Assembly: GCA_944390015.1 (NCBI GenBank)
Contig: CALXOL010000002.1
Coordinates: 110,133-174,132, forward strand
Origin: an uncultured Spirochaetaceae bacterium
GTDB taxonomy: Bacteria > Spirochaetota > Spirochaetia > Sphaerochaetales > Sphaerochaetaceae
Reading direction: 5' to 3'
Length of the DNA: 64,000 nt
Each line of letters begins with the position of its first letter. Within the stretch, counting starts at the first letter, position 1. This document shows, in pieces, positions 1 through 9,283 of the stretch. Both the position numbers and the translations under genes were made by a program. The notes under the pieces are model-generated. The model was not told where the DNA came from. It searched no databases and worked only from the letters and a program-made list of their open reading frames with translations.

Positions 1-1
1 T

Positions 2-1165
2 GCCGCAGATTTTCTTTACTCGAAGGTTTTGTCTAGCCATCCAGAGCTGTTATATAAGTACGTGCTGAATGCGATTAAAATGATTGTCACAGACAGTCTT
101 TCTTTTTATGAAACGGATATGATTAATCGTGTTCTCAGCGTTCGTCTCGATCCTTTCATAGAGCAGAAGAAATACCCAGCAGAAATAAACCATATTCTTT
201 TTGATTCTCTTCAGGTCATAAGGCGAAATCGCAATTACAACCCTTATAACTTCAGGGATGTTGCTAATAATGTGTCATCGATGATTTCCCGTATTTGGAA
301 TAATGCAGATGTTGATAGCAGAAAGGCAATCGTTAAACTGTATAATAATCTTATTGATTCTTCCTTATATGATGAAATCGTTGATTCCTTTATGATTGAT
401 GTTGTTTCGGACTCTGAATACATGAGTAAAAGGCTAAGTCTCATGGAAAGAGGATGTGCATTCAGTTCAATGACTTTGATGAAGATTATGGATAGGCTTG
501 GATTTGACTATCTACATAAGCTTAATGAGATGCAGAAGTTCAAAGGTCAGGCAGAGTACTATGTCCGTTCTTTATGTGATAAATATGAAGAGGAGGGCAG
601 ATGGGAAGAGTATGCCGTATTAGGTATTCTTATTATTGATCCAGAAACTATAGGGAAAAAGCTTGTTGAACATGGGCTCAAGGAATTAAGCATTCCTTTT
701 TTCTATTTAAATCTTGAAAAGGATTCTCCCCGAGCAGAGGATGCTTTCCTGCTTTTGGATGTTTTGCCAAATGATAAGAAAAAAGTGGAAGCGGAGAGAA
801 TAGTCTCAAAGAAAAAGTATTATCTTTATACGGCAAAAATATTGGCTCATGTTGCTGATTGGGATGCTCTTCTTTCTTTTTTTGATATGAATCCGCTGAA
901 TAACGAACTTGTTTTCTATGAAACTTCTCTCTTCAACTTCTCTCCAGAACGCCTGATAGCTGTGTACAAGAAAAGATGTCTTCTAATGCTTCCAACTAAA
1001 GGCAAGCGTAAACAAAGACCATCATATCGATGTTTTGCAGTAAATCTTCAAAAACTGTCCTCTTTTGGGGGAAAAGACGATGCACTTGAAATAGCATCTT
1101 ATGTGAAGGCAAATTATCCTGACCGTAAGGCCTTATTCAGGATACTAGCAGAATATGGATTCTGA
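2..1165 (+). CDS. C-terminal part of a large helical-repeat protein (possibly SWIM zinc-finger family)
   Basis: The reading frame is open to the left edge of the window (first full codon at base 2), so the start lies outside; the TTG at 29 is only the first possible start inside the window. The visible ~388 residues are almost entirely charged alpha-helix with repeated helix pairs and no signal peptide or membrane segment. The C-terminal end, with DALEIASYVKANYPDRKALF followed by RILAEYGF, resembles the helical tail of SWIM-type zinc-finger proteins, but the zinc-finger part itself would be upstream and is not visible. The family is therefore a weak inference. No operon link to the following secreted proteins is evident: there is a 100-bp gap and a new Shine-Dalgarno site. 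Confidence 0.6.
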   Translation, partial: AADFLYSKVLSSHPELLYKYVLNAIKMIVTDSLSFYETDMINRVLSVRLDPFIEQKKYPAEINHILFDSLQVIRRNRNYNPYNFRDVANNVSSMISRIWNNADVDSRKAIVKLYNNLIDSSLYDEIVDSFMIDVVSDSEYMSKRLSLMERGCAFSSMTLMKIMDRLGFDYLHKLNEMQKFKGQAEYYVRSLCDKYEEEGRWEEYAVLGILIIDPETIGKKLVEHGLKELSIPFFYLNLEKDSPRAEDAFLLLDVLPNDKKKVEAERIVSKKKYYLYTAKILAHVADWDALLSFFDMNPLNNELVFYETSLFNFSPERLIAVYKKRCLLMLPTKGKRKQRPSYRCFAVNLQKLSSFGGKDDALEIASYVKANYPDRKALFRILAEYGF

Positions 1166-1266
1166 ATGCGGTCTATTCTGGGATTTTGTGTTTGTAACCT
1201 AATGATGTAAATTAGCAACCCAGTTTAGCTTTTCCATGTTAGACTTGGAAGAAAGGAGACTGGTCT

Positions 1267-2397
1267 ATGAAGAAAACCCTTATAATTGTGTTATTGTTTT
1301 GCATTGTTCTCTCTGGAGCCAGTGCGACGTATGAGTTCGGAAATTCTGGAGTTTCATTCACTTGGGCACCCGTGGATCCGCTTTATAAGGAGAGTAGGGC
1401 ATATCCTTTTGCCAATAACGTGGCATTCCGCTATATGATGGCTCCTGAGGATACTAAGTATCTACCTACGAATATCCTGGTTTCAGATGCTGATGCTAAT
1501 AATGGAAGTGGTGGATATAAGCAACTTCCATTCAGGGATCCTGATACTGGCAACAATACTTATTGGAATCTGAAAGCTGCAGTGAATGCCGGTTTATTCC
1601 GTTTCTCGTGGGAGGATTATCTTGCACTTGAGATGTATCTCCATGGTGGACTCAATACCGTATTCGGCGCTTATGGCGGAGTGGACGTATTGGGCTTTGA
1701 CGGCTTCTATGGTGCTGGAGTATCTTTAGATGTCTTTAACATAGTAACACTTAGATTCGGTTTCCATCATTTCTCCGGGCACTGGGGAGATGAGGCGCTT
1801 AACGATTTTTATAGCAGGAATGAGGGAAATTACAGCGCGCTTACAGAGTATACCAGAAATAACTCTTGGCTTTTGAATATCTCGATTCAGCCTGTGAAAT
1901 ATTTCCGCATTTTTGCAGAACTTGATCTGCCTCAGCATGTGGGCTGGATAAGGCCGGCTGCACATGTTCCAGCTGATACAATAAAGAACACCTCCGAAGA
2001 AAGCCCTGATGCAGGAAAGCCACTTTCAGAATACATCTATGGGCAGGAGGGACTTGATGGAAAGAACAACAACTCCTATCCATCCTCTTATAAGGCCATG
2101 AGAATAGGGCTTGGAGCGGAGCTTGAGATTCCAGTTCCGACAGTAGGACTTGCATACCTTGCTTTTGATATGCAGTTCCATCAGGATGGAAAGATAAATC
2201 TTGAGACCCTTGAATACGAGGAGGACCGTCCATGGGACATGGAATACACCTTGGCTCTTGGCCTGAGTTTCCAAGAAAGGGAAGACATGCCTGAAGTAAC
2301 GCTTGAACTTGGCTATCATGATGGACGGTTCCCTCTTCTTAATTACTTCTTCCAGCGTAGCCGGTATTTCTCCGCAGGCCTTATTCTAACGCTCTAG
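1267..2397 (+). CDS. exported DUF1207-like outer-membrane protein, copy 1
   Basis: The first 20 residues form a signal peptide (MKKTLIIVLLFCIVLSGASA). The rest is rich in alternating aromatic strands, as expected of an outer-membrane beta-barrel. A central block reads GGLNTVFGAYGGVDVLGFDG followed by FHHFSGHWGDEALNDF, which resembles the 'YHQSSHLGDE' signature of DUF1207 proteins. The C-terminus (FFQRSRYFSAGLILTL) ends in an aromatic/hydrophobic strand typical of barrel proteins. The start is supported by GAAAGGAG a few bases upstream. The next gene (2411-3496) is a diverged tandem copy 13 bp downstream, so the two are probably co-transcribed. Function is unknown; localisation is inferred from sequence character. 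Confidence 0.8.
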   Translation: MKKTLIIVLLFCIVLSGASATYEFGNSGVSFTWAPVDPLYKESRAYPFANNVAFRYMMAPEDTKYLPTNILVSDADANNGSGGYKQLPFRDPDTGNNTYWNLKAAVNAGLFRFSWEDYLALEMYLHGGLNTVFGAYGGVDVLGFDGFYGAGVSLDVFNIVTLRFGFHHFSGHWGDEALNDFYSRNEGNYSALTEYTRNNSWLLNISIQPVKYFRIFAELDLPQHVGWIRPAAHVPADTIKNTSEESPDAGKPLSEYIYGQEGLDGKNNNSYPSSYKAMRIGLGAELEIPVPTVGLAYLAFDMQFHQDGKINLETLEYEEDRPWDMEYTLALGLSFQEREDMPEVTLELGYHDGRFPLLNYFFQRSRYFSAGLILTL

Positions 2398-2410
2398 TGA
2401 AAGGTGGATA

Positions 2411-3496
2411 ATGATGAGAAAAATTGCCTTTTTATGCTTTTGCCTGATTTTCGCCATTTCTGAGGTATTTGCCTCATTTACGTTCTCCTTCGGTCCTCAC
2501 GAGCCGTATTTCAATCCAGATACGCTCGATCCATACGGCTTCAAAGGATCAGAGATAAAGGTATTTTATGTTACCGACAGTAATCATCTTGGCAATAACA
2601 TGATGATTGAGGATTCTACAAAACAAGTTACAGATCCTGATTATTACAGAATTATTGAGTACAGGGATTTTAATGACAAGTTCCGTCTTATGTTGAATCT
2701 TCGTACAGGTTTCGGGCTTTCAATACTCCGCATGGGGTGGCCTGAATATTTCATGCTTGATTTTGCCCTGCAAGGTTCTCTCAATACTGTGTTTGCATCA
2801 ACTGGAGGAGCTGACAATTTGGGTTTCGATGGTTCTTTCTTCGTTGGAGGGGAGATGCGAATCATGGACATGATCTCCATTCATGCCGGGCTTAGGCATT
2901 TTTCCGGACATACGGGCGATGAGATTGTAAATGATGCCATGAAGAGATTAGGTTATACCAATTGGACGCCTGTAAGCTATACACGAGATAATATGATTGA
3001 GATCGGAATCGGCTATGATGGGTGCAAATATTTTGATATCTGGGCATCCTTCTTAATGCCTCAGCCCGGTATGTGGTGGTCGCCGTTCATCAGTCAGCCC
3101 GACTGGATTCATACCACTGGAAGTAATCCTCAGTATACTGCCGAGCGCAATCCTGAGCAGTGGGCTGTCAGAAGGGCATATGGTAATGGCTATGGAGCCT
3201 ATATACTTCAGTTTGATGCGAATGTTCGCTATCCGTTCCTGGATAAATATGAGGTCTTCGCCTCAGGAGAGGTCAAACTCCATCAGGACGGTATGACGAA
3301 TCACACGCTTAGTCCCGATGATGATACGGATAAATGGGAGACGGAGTTTTCTGCAGCTGTAGGATTCTCGTTCATCAATGCGGTGGAGAATCTCGATCTC
3401 ACGATTGAGCTTGGCTACCACAATGGGCGTTTCCCTCTGCTTAATTTCTTCTGGAAGAGGGCGGAGTACTTCTCCTTCTCTTTGACTGTTAAATGA
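2411..3496 (+). CDS. exported DUF1207-like outer-membrane protein, copy 2
   Basis: This is a paralogue of the preceding gene: signal peptide (MMRKIAFLCFCLIFAISEVFA), then the same ordered blocks GSLNTVFASTGGADNLGFDG, HAGLRHFSGHTGDEIVNDAM, VKLHQDGM and a closing LGYHNGRFPLLNFFWKRAEY. The two proteins differ widely outside these blocks, so the duplication is old. A start at 2411 or the next ATG codon (2414) is possible; AAAGGTGG lies just upstream. A beta-barrel or surface-exposed role in the outer membrane is inferred. No enzyme motif is visible. Confidence 0.8.
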   Translation: MMRKIAFLCFCLIFAISEVFASFTFSFGPHEPYFNPDTLDPYGFKGSEIKVFYVTDSNHLGNNMMIEDSTKQVTDPDYYRIIEYRDFNDKFRLMLNLRTGFGLSILRMGWPEYFMLDFALQGSLNTVFASTGGADNLGFDGSFFVGGEMRIMDMISIHAGLRHFSGHTGDEIVNDAMKRLGYTNWTPVSYTRDNMIEIGIGYDGCKYFDIWASFLMPQPGMWWSPFISQPDWIHTTGSNPQYTAERNPEQWAVRRAYGNGYGAYILQFDANVRYPFLDKYEVFASGEVKLHQDGMTNHTLSPDDDTDKWETEFSAAVGFSFINAVENLDLTIELGYHNGRFPLLNFFWKRAEYFSFSLTVK

Positions 3497-3517
3497 TAGT
3501 CCGTAATAATATGAGGT

Positions 3518-3937
3518 ATGAATGAATATGTTATAAAAGAAGTTCATCATCTATATTACGACAAGGATGAGAACTGTGCCCGCACTACGCTTAGGTGTCT
3601 ATCAAATCTTTTTTCATTTCCAGTCGGTGAGGATGTTCTTGCCTCTGCCATCGGGATGCATGGGGCAGGATTTTATCGGGCTCAGTGCGGACTTGTTGAA
3701 GGGTCTCTCATGTTCATTGGGCTTTACGGGACAGCAAAAGGCTCAAAAAAAGATGAGATTGAAAAGCTGTGTTTTGATTTTGCATCAGCCTTTGAGAAAA
3801 AGTTCTCATCCCTAAGATGCAGGGAACTCCGTCCTTGCGGATTCAATTCATCTGATCCTCCGCACTTATGCGAAGAGCTTACATGTAGGGCTATAGAATT
3901 CAGCTATGAGTTCATCAGAAAATGGTATGAGTGCTAG
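3518..3937 (+). CDS. C_GCAxxG_C_C family putative redox protein
   Basis: A 139-aa soluble protein with the spaced cysteines of the C_GCAxxG_C_C family: C20, the AQCGLVEGSL block near 62-71, C88 and further cysteines near 102, 108, 118 and 123. The family is thought to bind a metal or act in redox transfer, but no reaction is established. The signature here is CGLVEG rather than GCAxxG, so it is a divergent member. The only in-frame ATG near the beginning is at 3518, with GAGG almost touching it; the initiation signal is weak. It follows the barrel proteins by 21 bp and is followed by a rho-independent terminator. Confidence 0.75.
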   Translation: MNEYVIKEVHHLYYDKDENCARTTLRCLSNLFSFPVGEDVLASAIGMHGAGFYRAQCGLVEGSLMFIGLYGTAKGSKKDEIEKLCFDFASAFEKKFSSLRCRELRPCGFNSSDPPHLCEELTCRAIEFSYEFIRKWYEC

Positions 3938-3957
3938 ATTCTGATTTCTTATTTCCA

Positions 3958-3991
3958 ATGCCTGGGGAGAATACGGCCAGGCTTTGTTTTT
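3958..3991 (+). terminator. rho-independent terminator after the C_GCAxxG_C_C gene
   Basis: Stem GCCTGG (3960-3965) pairs with CCAGGC (3977-3982) around an 11-nt loop and is followed directly by TTTGTTTTT. It lies 22 bp after the stop codon and separates this group from the next operon. Confidence 0.75.
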
Positions 3992-4064
3992 CCGCATATT
4001 ACCCAAGCTATATGAGCCAGAGTTTGAAAGTAGGTGTTAGGTCTGAAAAAGGCCAACTTTTTTC

Positions 4065-4093
4065 TTGCATTCTTTAAATATTATGCTAATATT
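4065..4093 (+). promoter_or_regulatory. promoter with overlapping palindrome ahead of the 4118 operon
   Basis: TTGCAT (4065-4070) and TAATAT (4087-4092) are spaced by 16 bp, a plausible sigma-70-type promoter 25 bp before the start codon. AATATTA-TGC-TAATATT (4077-4093) is a perfect 7-3-7 palindrome covering the -10 region. It could be an operator; the GntR-family protein at the end of the operon (9280-9930) is the obvious candidate regulator. The pairing is inference. Confidence 0.5.
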
Positions 4094-4117
4094 CTATTAA
4101 GATATTAAAGGAAAGCG

Positions 4118-5083
4118 ATGAATAAGAAGGACTTAGTAAGAAAGACTCTTAACGGGGAAGTACAGGGCATAGTACCTGCATCATTCTCCATACATTTCGG
4201 CAGTGATTATAAGTATGGGGAAGCTGCAGTAAAGAGGCATCTGGATTTCTTTCGTCAAACGGATACGGACATAATGAAGATAATGAACGAGAATCTCGTT
4301 CCTTCTAATCCCGGTGTTGTTAGCGCAGATGATTTATTGAGAATCGGGCCTTTTAACAGGCATTCCGATTTCATCATGCATCAGACGGATCTTGTAAAGG
4401 CTATTGTAGACAAGGTGGGTTCCGATGCGTATGTCATATGTACAATCCATGGGATAACGGCATCATTGGTTCATACGATGAGGCCCCAGTATCAAGCTCT
4501 GGAGGAGATAAGAAAGGTACAGCTCAACCTTTTCAGGGAGAAGCCATCATCTTTCCTGGATGCTGAAAAACGAATAGCAGAAGCTCTGTGCATGCTTGTT
4601 GAAAGTGTTATCGAAGCTGGTTCCGATGGAATATATTTCGCATCTCTTGGTGGAGAGAGTGATGTTTATACAGCCGAGGAATTTGATATCGCAGAGGCTC
4701 CTTTCGATAAAGAAATAATGCAGGTGGCAAAAAATATGGGAGCTTCCGTGATTCTCCATATGTGTAAGAAGAAGCTCGATATCAAGAGATATGTAAGCTA
4801 TGCGCCATATGCTGATGCCGTGAACTGGGGAATCTATGAGAATGACATACCTATCTCTGAAGGTGAGCGCTTATTTCCAGGTAAGACCATCCTCGGAGGT
4901 CTTGAGAACAGAAGCGGAATAATAGTTGACGGCACACTTGATGATATTAAAACAGAGGTACATAGGCTGAGAAGAGAGATGAAGGGGAAGAAATTCATCC
5001 TCGGTGCGGATTGCACGATGGGCTCTGATCTTCCAGTTGAAAGAATAAGAACTGCCGTGGATGCGGCACATGATAATCTATAA
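4118..5083 (+). CDS. uroporphyrinogen-decarboxylase-fold (URO-D family) protein
   Basis: The 321-aa protein begins MNKKDLVRKTLNGE, the usual start of URO-D/MtaA-type proteins, and follows that fold: IHFGSDYKYGEAAVKRHLDF, an aspartate/asparagine-rich strand end, HICKKK-like 'LHMCKKK', the ADAVNWGIYE strand and a C-terminal FILGADCTMGSD. URO-D family members outside haem synthesis transfer methyl groups to or from corrinoids or remain uncharacterised. The genuine HemE arginine motif is not obvious, and the operon has no haem gene. I read it as a catabolic methyltransferase-like enzyme of unknown substrate. First gene of an operon with a solute-binding protein (11-bp gap). Confidence 0.75.
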   Translation: MNKKDLVRKTLNGEVQGIVPASFSIHFGSDYKYGEAAVKRHLDFFRQTDTDIMKIMNENLVPSNPGVVSADDLLRIGPFNRHSDFIMHQTDLVKAIVDKVGSDAYVICTIHGITASLVHTMRPQYQALEEIRKVQLNLFREKPSSFLDAEKRIAEALCMLVESVIEAGSDGIYFASLGGESDVYTAEEFDIAEAPFDKEIMQVAKNMGASVILHMCKKKLDIKRYVSYAPYADAVNWGIYENDIPISEGERLFPGKTILGGLENRSGIIVDGTLDDIKTEVHRLRREMKGKKFILGADCTMGSDLPVERIRTAVDAAHDNL

Positions 5084-5094
5084 AGGAGGAAATT

Positions 5095-6672
5095 GTGAAA
5101 AGATTAATTGCAGTACTTTTACTTATCACAGTTACCATGGGACTTCTTATCGCAGGTGGCGCAAAAGAGAGTGAGCCTCTGGTCGATGAGAATGGGCTGA
5201 CGACAATCACGTTCTGGTATAATCCTGCTATCGTAGAGGCCGGGCCTCCACCTAAGGACTGGTTCGTATTTGATATCATAAGGGAGGAGCTTGGTATCAA
5301 CCTTGAGCTTACGATGCTTCCTGCTGCGGCAAATGACAGGGATATGAGGATGCTTACGGCAGGGGCGGCTGACATGCTCCCGGATATGATGAGCCTCAGA
5401 CGTCCTGTAATGGTCGAACTTCAGAAGCAGGGACTGCTGGCAGAAGTTGATGACATGTTCGCTCTTATGCCGGAGAGAACGGAGAAGATGTACAGTGAGG
5501 ATTCCATAAAATATGCAACTCTCGATGGCCATATCTATGGATTTGCACCTTCAACAGGGGATATCAAGAAGAATGAGGGTATTCTCATAAGAAAGGACTG
5601 GCTGGATAATCTCGGGCTTGATATTCCACACACTCTCGAAGAGTACATGGAGGTAATGAGGGCTTTCACTTACGATGATCCCGATGGAAACGGCAAGGAT
5701 GATACTTACGGCTATGGTGCGTTTATTGAAATAACAAGCTATGAGGAGGGACTTGGTCGTCGTCTCGATCCGTTCTTCGGTGCATTCGGGTGTGCCGGTA
5801 CTTGGGATCTTTCAAAGGATAACCCTGGCCTTAACATCTATAAACCTGAGTATTATGATGCCATGTGCTTCATAGTACAGATGTGCAAGGAGGGGGTAAT
5901 CGATCCAAACTGGATAAGCCAGAAAAAGGATGACTTCAAGGCAGCATGGAAGAGTGGAAAATACGGAATGATGAGAGAGCAGCATGCTTCTTATGCCGCT
6001 GAGTCCAACTATGCACCATTCGATGCTAACTTCCCAGACGGGGAGTGGATTGTAATCGATCCTCCTGTAGGGCCGGAAGGAAAATCCGCAGTTGGTGTTT
6101 ACACGAATGTGAATGATGGTGTTATCGCCGTATCCCAGAGAGCTGCCGATGAGGGTAAGAAACCAATAATCGCAAAACTTCTTGAATGGATGGCCGGTCC
6201 TGGATATTACATGATCGGATGGGGCGAGGAAGGTGTTAACTTCGTTCTCAATGATAGAGGTGTTCCCGTTACTGATGGCCTAGCAGATCCTTCTCTTGGT
6301 TTTACTCAGAGTGCGGTTCAGCCATTACTCCAGCTCAAGGGACTTGCATTCTACTGGGGAGAGGCTGAGCTTGAATCCAGATATCCATCCTACGTTACGA
6401 AAGTATCAGGAAAGCCAATGTCCGCTCTTACTACGCTCAGAGAAATGCAGGCATGTCCATGGATTAAGCAGGCAGGGGTTGATATCATGCCGCTTCCTTC
6501 CGGGGATTTGCAGCGCTATTACGAGCAGGGCTTAGCCGAATTCGTTTCTGGGAACAAGGAACTGAATGAAACAAGCTGGGCAGCTTTCATCAATCAGCTC
6601 GATAAACTCGGAGCAAGAGAGTGGGAAGCTGAAGGTGTAAAGACGGCAGAAAAGAACAATCTACTTTACTAA
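5095..6672 (+). CDS. extracellular solute-binding protein, family 1 (LplA-like)
   Basis: The GTG start at 5095 is preceded by AAAGGAGGA. A signal peptide of ~22 residues ends in LLIAGGAKESEP. This cysteine-free 'GAKES' ending is common in solute-binding proteins of Sphaerochaeta-type spirochaetes. The mature part (~500 aa) has the features of large family-1 binding proteins: TTITFWYNP near the N-terminus, DDPDGNGKDDTYGYG (a calcium-like loop near 195-210) and WKSGKYGMM. Such proteins deliver oligosaccharides or peptides to an ABC permease. No permease or ATPase gene is present in this window, so the binding protein is an orphan here. Downstream lie an M20 peptidase and a cysteine-desulfidase-like protein, hinting at a peptide or amino-acid ligand. 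Confidence 0.85.
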   Translation: MKRLIAVLLLITVTMGLLIAGGAKESEPLVDENGLTTITFWYNPAIVEAGPPPKDWFVFDIIREELGINLELTMLPAAANDRDMRMLTAGAADMLPDMMSLRRPVMVELQKQGLLAEVDDMFALMPERTEKMYSEDSIKYATLDGHIYGFAPSTGDIKKNEGILIRKDWLDNLGLDIPHTLEEYMEVMRAFTYDDPDGNGKDDTYGYGAFIEITSYEEGLGRRLDPFFGAFGCAGTWDLSKDNPGLNIYKPEYYDAMCFIVQMCKEGVIDPNWISQKKDDFKAAWKSGKYGMMREQHASYAAESNYAPFDANFPDGEWIVIDPPVGPEGKSAVGVYTNVNDGVIAVSQRAADEGKKPIIAKLLEWMAGPGYYMIGWGEEGVNFVLNDRGVPVTDGLADPSLGFTQSAVQPLLQLKGLAFYWGEAELESRYPSYVTKVSGKPMSALTTLREMQACPWIKQAGVDIMPLPSGDLQRYYEQGLAEFVSGNKELNETSWAAFINQLDKLGAREWEAEGVKTAEKNNLLY

Positions 6673-6677
6673 TTAAT

Positions 6678-6691
6678 GACGGAAGACCGTC
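6678..6691 (+). other. intercistronic hairpin
   Basis: GACGG-AAGA-CCGTC lies between the binding-protein stop codon and the GGAGG of the peptidase gene, followed by only three T residues. It may set mRNA stability after the highly expressed binding-protein gene rather than stop transcription fully. Confidence 0.4.
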
Positions 6692-6704
6692 CTTTGGAGG
6701 TTTT

Positions 6705-8006
6705 ATGGACAATGCTTTAGCCTGGTGGAGTGAGCACCTTGATGAATACATAGAGACACTTAAACATTACGTGGCATATAAAAGCGTTGCCTCTCCTGGA
6801 AAGGACGGGCTTCCCTTCGGCAAAGAGAATCTTGAGATGCTCCGCTTCATGAACAGTGAGATGGAGAAGGTAGGGCTTAGTACACGCCTTATAAACGATG
6901 TCTTTGCGGAGGGGAAGATTAAAGGAACTGAGGGCCGGCATAGCATAGCTGTCGCATGCCATGGGGATGTCGTTCCCGCACTCGGAGATTGGGATAGGGA
7001 TCCTTTCGAGTTATATGAGAAAGAGGGGCATCTTGTAGGAAGAGGTACTACTGACAATAAAGGTGGAGCCATCGCAGTTCTTTTTGCTTTCAGATATCTA
7101 TTGGAATCAGGCTGGAAGAGTAAAAATGATTTCCTGCTTAGAATAGGGTCTGCTGAGGAGATAGGGATGAGCGATGTCGCCATGGCATTTAAGGATGAGA
7201 AGATGCCCGATCTCACTCTTGTTCCGGACTCAGGCTTTCCTGTCGCATATGGGGAGAAAGGCTCAATTAAGGCCGAGGTGAGACTTCCTTTCTCATCCGG
7301 CATAATCAGCTCAATAAGCGCAGGGGGAGGCGCTTCCGTAATAGATAAGGCATGTGCTGAGACTCTTGATGGCATTGTTCATGCGACAGGCAAAGGCAGA
7401 CATCCTGCAACCCCTGATGGAGGAGAGGATGCAGTATTGAACCTGATGAGGGAACTTAAGAGGCTTGGAATTGAGGATGAAGCGGTAGACGAATACATCT
7501 CGCTCTTTCCAGATTTCTACGGGACTGGGCTTGGCATTTCCCTCTCTGATGAAGAGTCCGGCGCTCTTACTGCGGTTGTAACTGAGGTAAGAAGCGAAGA
7601 TAAGACTATGGTGTGTACTCTTAGCATCAGGATTCCGATCTCTTTTTCGACATCCAGTGTGGCAGATAAGCTAAATAGGCATGGGAATATCAGGATTATA
7701 TCTTCAAGTGAGGGATATAGAGTTGAGCCGGATTCTTTGATCTTGGGCTTAAATGATATTGCAAATGAGGTATACGGCACAGCAAAGCCTCCTTATGTAA
7801 TGGCAGGTGGCACATATGCCCGTCTTATGCAGAAGGCAGTCGCATTCGGTATGGGCTCTCCTAATGGGAATGCGATTCCTCCGTTTCCTCCAGGGCAGGG
7901 CAGAGCGCATCAGAGAAACGAATCAGTTGAGATTGAGAGGATGAGAAAAGGCTTTCTGATTTACGTAAGGGCGTTAAGATATCTTGATGAGGAAATAGGA
8001 CGATGA
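6705..8006 (+). CDS. M20-family metallopeptidase (PepV/Sapep-like dipeptidase)
   Basis: This 433-aa protein carries the M20 di-metal site: H86 and D88 in CHGDVVP, bridging D117 in RGTTDNKGG, general base E151 and ligand E152 in GSAEEIG, D175 in VPDSGFP, and a late histidine in GQGRAHQRNESV. Its length and the inserted middle domain fit dipeptidases or aminoacylases that cleave short peptides in the cytoplasm. GGAGG with good spacing supports the ATG at 6705. The stop overlaps the next start by 4 bp (ATGA), so translation is likely coupled. With the upstream binding protein and downstream desulfidase-like enzyme, a peptide-scavenging route is inferred. Confidence 0.85.
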   Translation: MDNALAWWSEHLDEYIETLKHYVAYKSVASPGKDGLPFGKENLEMLRFMNSEMEKVGLSTRLINDVFAEGKIKGTEGRHSIAVACHGDVVPALGDWDRDPFELYEKEGHLVGRGTTDNKGGAIAVLFAFRYLLESGWKSKNDFLLRIGSAEEIGMSDVAMAFKDEKMPDLTLVPDSGFPVAYGEKGSIKAEVRLPFSSGIISSISAGGGASVIDKACAETLDGIVHATGKGRHPATPDGGEDAVLNLMRELKRLGIEDEAVDEYISLFPDFYGTGLGISLSDEESGALTAVVTEVRSEDKTMVCTLSIRIPISFSTSSVADKLNRHGNIRIISSSEGYRVEPDSLILGLNDIANEVYGTAKPPYVMAGGTYARLMQKAVAFGMGSPNGNAIPPFPPGQGRAHQRNESVEIERMRKGFLIYVRALRYLDEEIGR

Positions 8007-9283
8007 AGGATTTTTATGCATTTTACGACAGGATATTGAATGCGGAATTAAAGCCTGCGTTAGGCTGTACAGAGCCTATTGCGATAGCATTTGCAGCAGC
8101 GAGTGCAAGAAGCTATCTTGATCACATGCCTGAGAGTATGAATGTAAGATGTAGCGGCAATATTATTAAGAATGTAAAAGGTGTTACAGTCCCTAATTCG
8201 TCTGGAATGAAAGGAATTGAGACCGCGGCTCTACTTGGAGCTGTTGGTGGAGATTCCAGCCTTGCTTTGGAAGTTCTTTCCACAGTCACTGATGACGATC
8301 GAAAGAGTGTGTCTGAGCTTTTGAAAAAAGGAATATGCACCGTTGAGCTTGCAGAGGGTGTTGCAGGTCTTTTTATCGAGGTTACTGCAATCTATGGCAA
8401 AGACAGTGTCTCCGTTACGATAGAAAATCATCATAATGAGATTTCAAGGGTTAGGAAGAATGGAGAGATTCTGTTCTCTGCTAAGAAAGGCAACAAAGAG
8501 AATGGAGATGATGAGGAGTCTCTGAAGGCTTATCTCTCTGTGGATGGCATCATCGATTATGCGCTAAATGCGCCTTTGAAGAATGTGCGTTCCTCTTTAA
8601 AGGCGCAATGGAAATATAATGAGCAGATCGCGGAAGAGGGACTTTCTTCGAGCTATGGAGCCTCGATAGGTCGGATGCTGCTTAAAAACTACGATAAAAG
8701 AGATGTGAGGATAAGGGCGAGGGCAAAGGCGGCAGCAGCCTCGGATGCACGCATGTCAGGTTGCCCACTTCCTGTGGTTATAAATTCAGGAAGTGGTAAT
8801 CAGGGGCTTACTGTCTCTCTTCCTGTAATAGAGTATGGACTTGATATGGGAAAAAGTGAGGATGAGATACTGAGGGCCCTGGCGCTTTCAAATCTCATTG
8901 CAATCCATCAGAAGAAGTACATCGGGCCGCTTTCTGCATATTGTGGTGCGGTTTCCGCCGCTGCTGGTGCATCTGCTGCGATAGCCTTCCTTCATACGCA
9001 TGATGAGCGTGAGATATCGGATGCGATAACAAATACTCTCGCTTCCGTCGGGGGAATCGTATGCGATGGGGCAAAGGCATCCTGTGCTGCGAAAATCTCC
9101 TCCGCATTGGAGGCTGCAATCATGGGCTTTGAGCTTGCAGATGAACAGAAAAGCAGTTTCAAAGGTGGAGACGGCCTTGCAAAAGATGATATCGAGAATA
9201 CCATTAAGACTTTTGGAAAGGTTGGAAAGGATGGTATGAGAGAGACGGATATAGAAATACTCCATCTCATGCTTGATGCTTAA
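8003..9283 (+). CDS. L-cysteine desulfidase / L-serine dehydratase-like protein (UPF0597, CyuA-like)
   Basis: The 426-aa protein matches the UPF0597/CyuA family: ALGCTEPIAIAFA at 19-31, a central SDARMSGCPLPVVINSGSGN block, YCGAVSAAAGASAAIAF and GGIVCDGAKASCAAK. The conserved cysteines (C22 and those near 314, 350 and 356) are the expected [4Fe-4S] ligands. Characterised members split cysteine into pyruvate, sulfide and ammonia in anaerobes; relatives may use serine or other substrates. It overlaps the peptidase gene by 4 bp, and its stop codon overlaps the convergent GntR gene's stop. A role in degrading amino acids released by the peptidase is inference. Confidence 0.85.
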   Translation: MKDFYAFYDRILNAELKPALGCTEPIAIAFAAASARSYLDHMPESMNVRCSGNIIKNVKGVTVPNSSGMKGIETAALLGAVGGDSSLALEVLSTVTDDDRKSVSELLKKGICTVELAEGVAGLFIEVTAIYGKDSVSVTIENHHNEISRVRKNGEILFSAKKGNKENGDDEESLKAYLSVDGIIDYALNAPLKNVRSSLKAQWKYNEQIAEEGLSSSYGASIGRMLLKNYDKRDVRIRARAKAAAASDARMSGCPLPVVINSGSGNQGLTVSLPVIEYGLDMGKSEDEILRALALSNLIAIHQKKYIGPLSAYCGAVSAAAGASAAIAFLHTHDEREISDAITNTLASVGGIVCDGAKASCAAKISSALEAAIMGFELADEQKSSFKGGDGLAKDDIENTIKTFGKVGKDGMRETDIEILHLMLDA

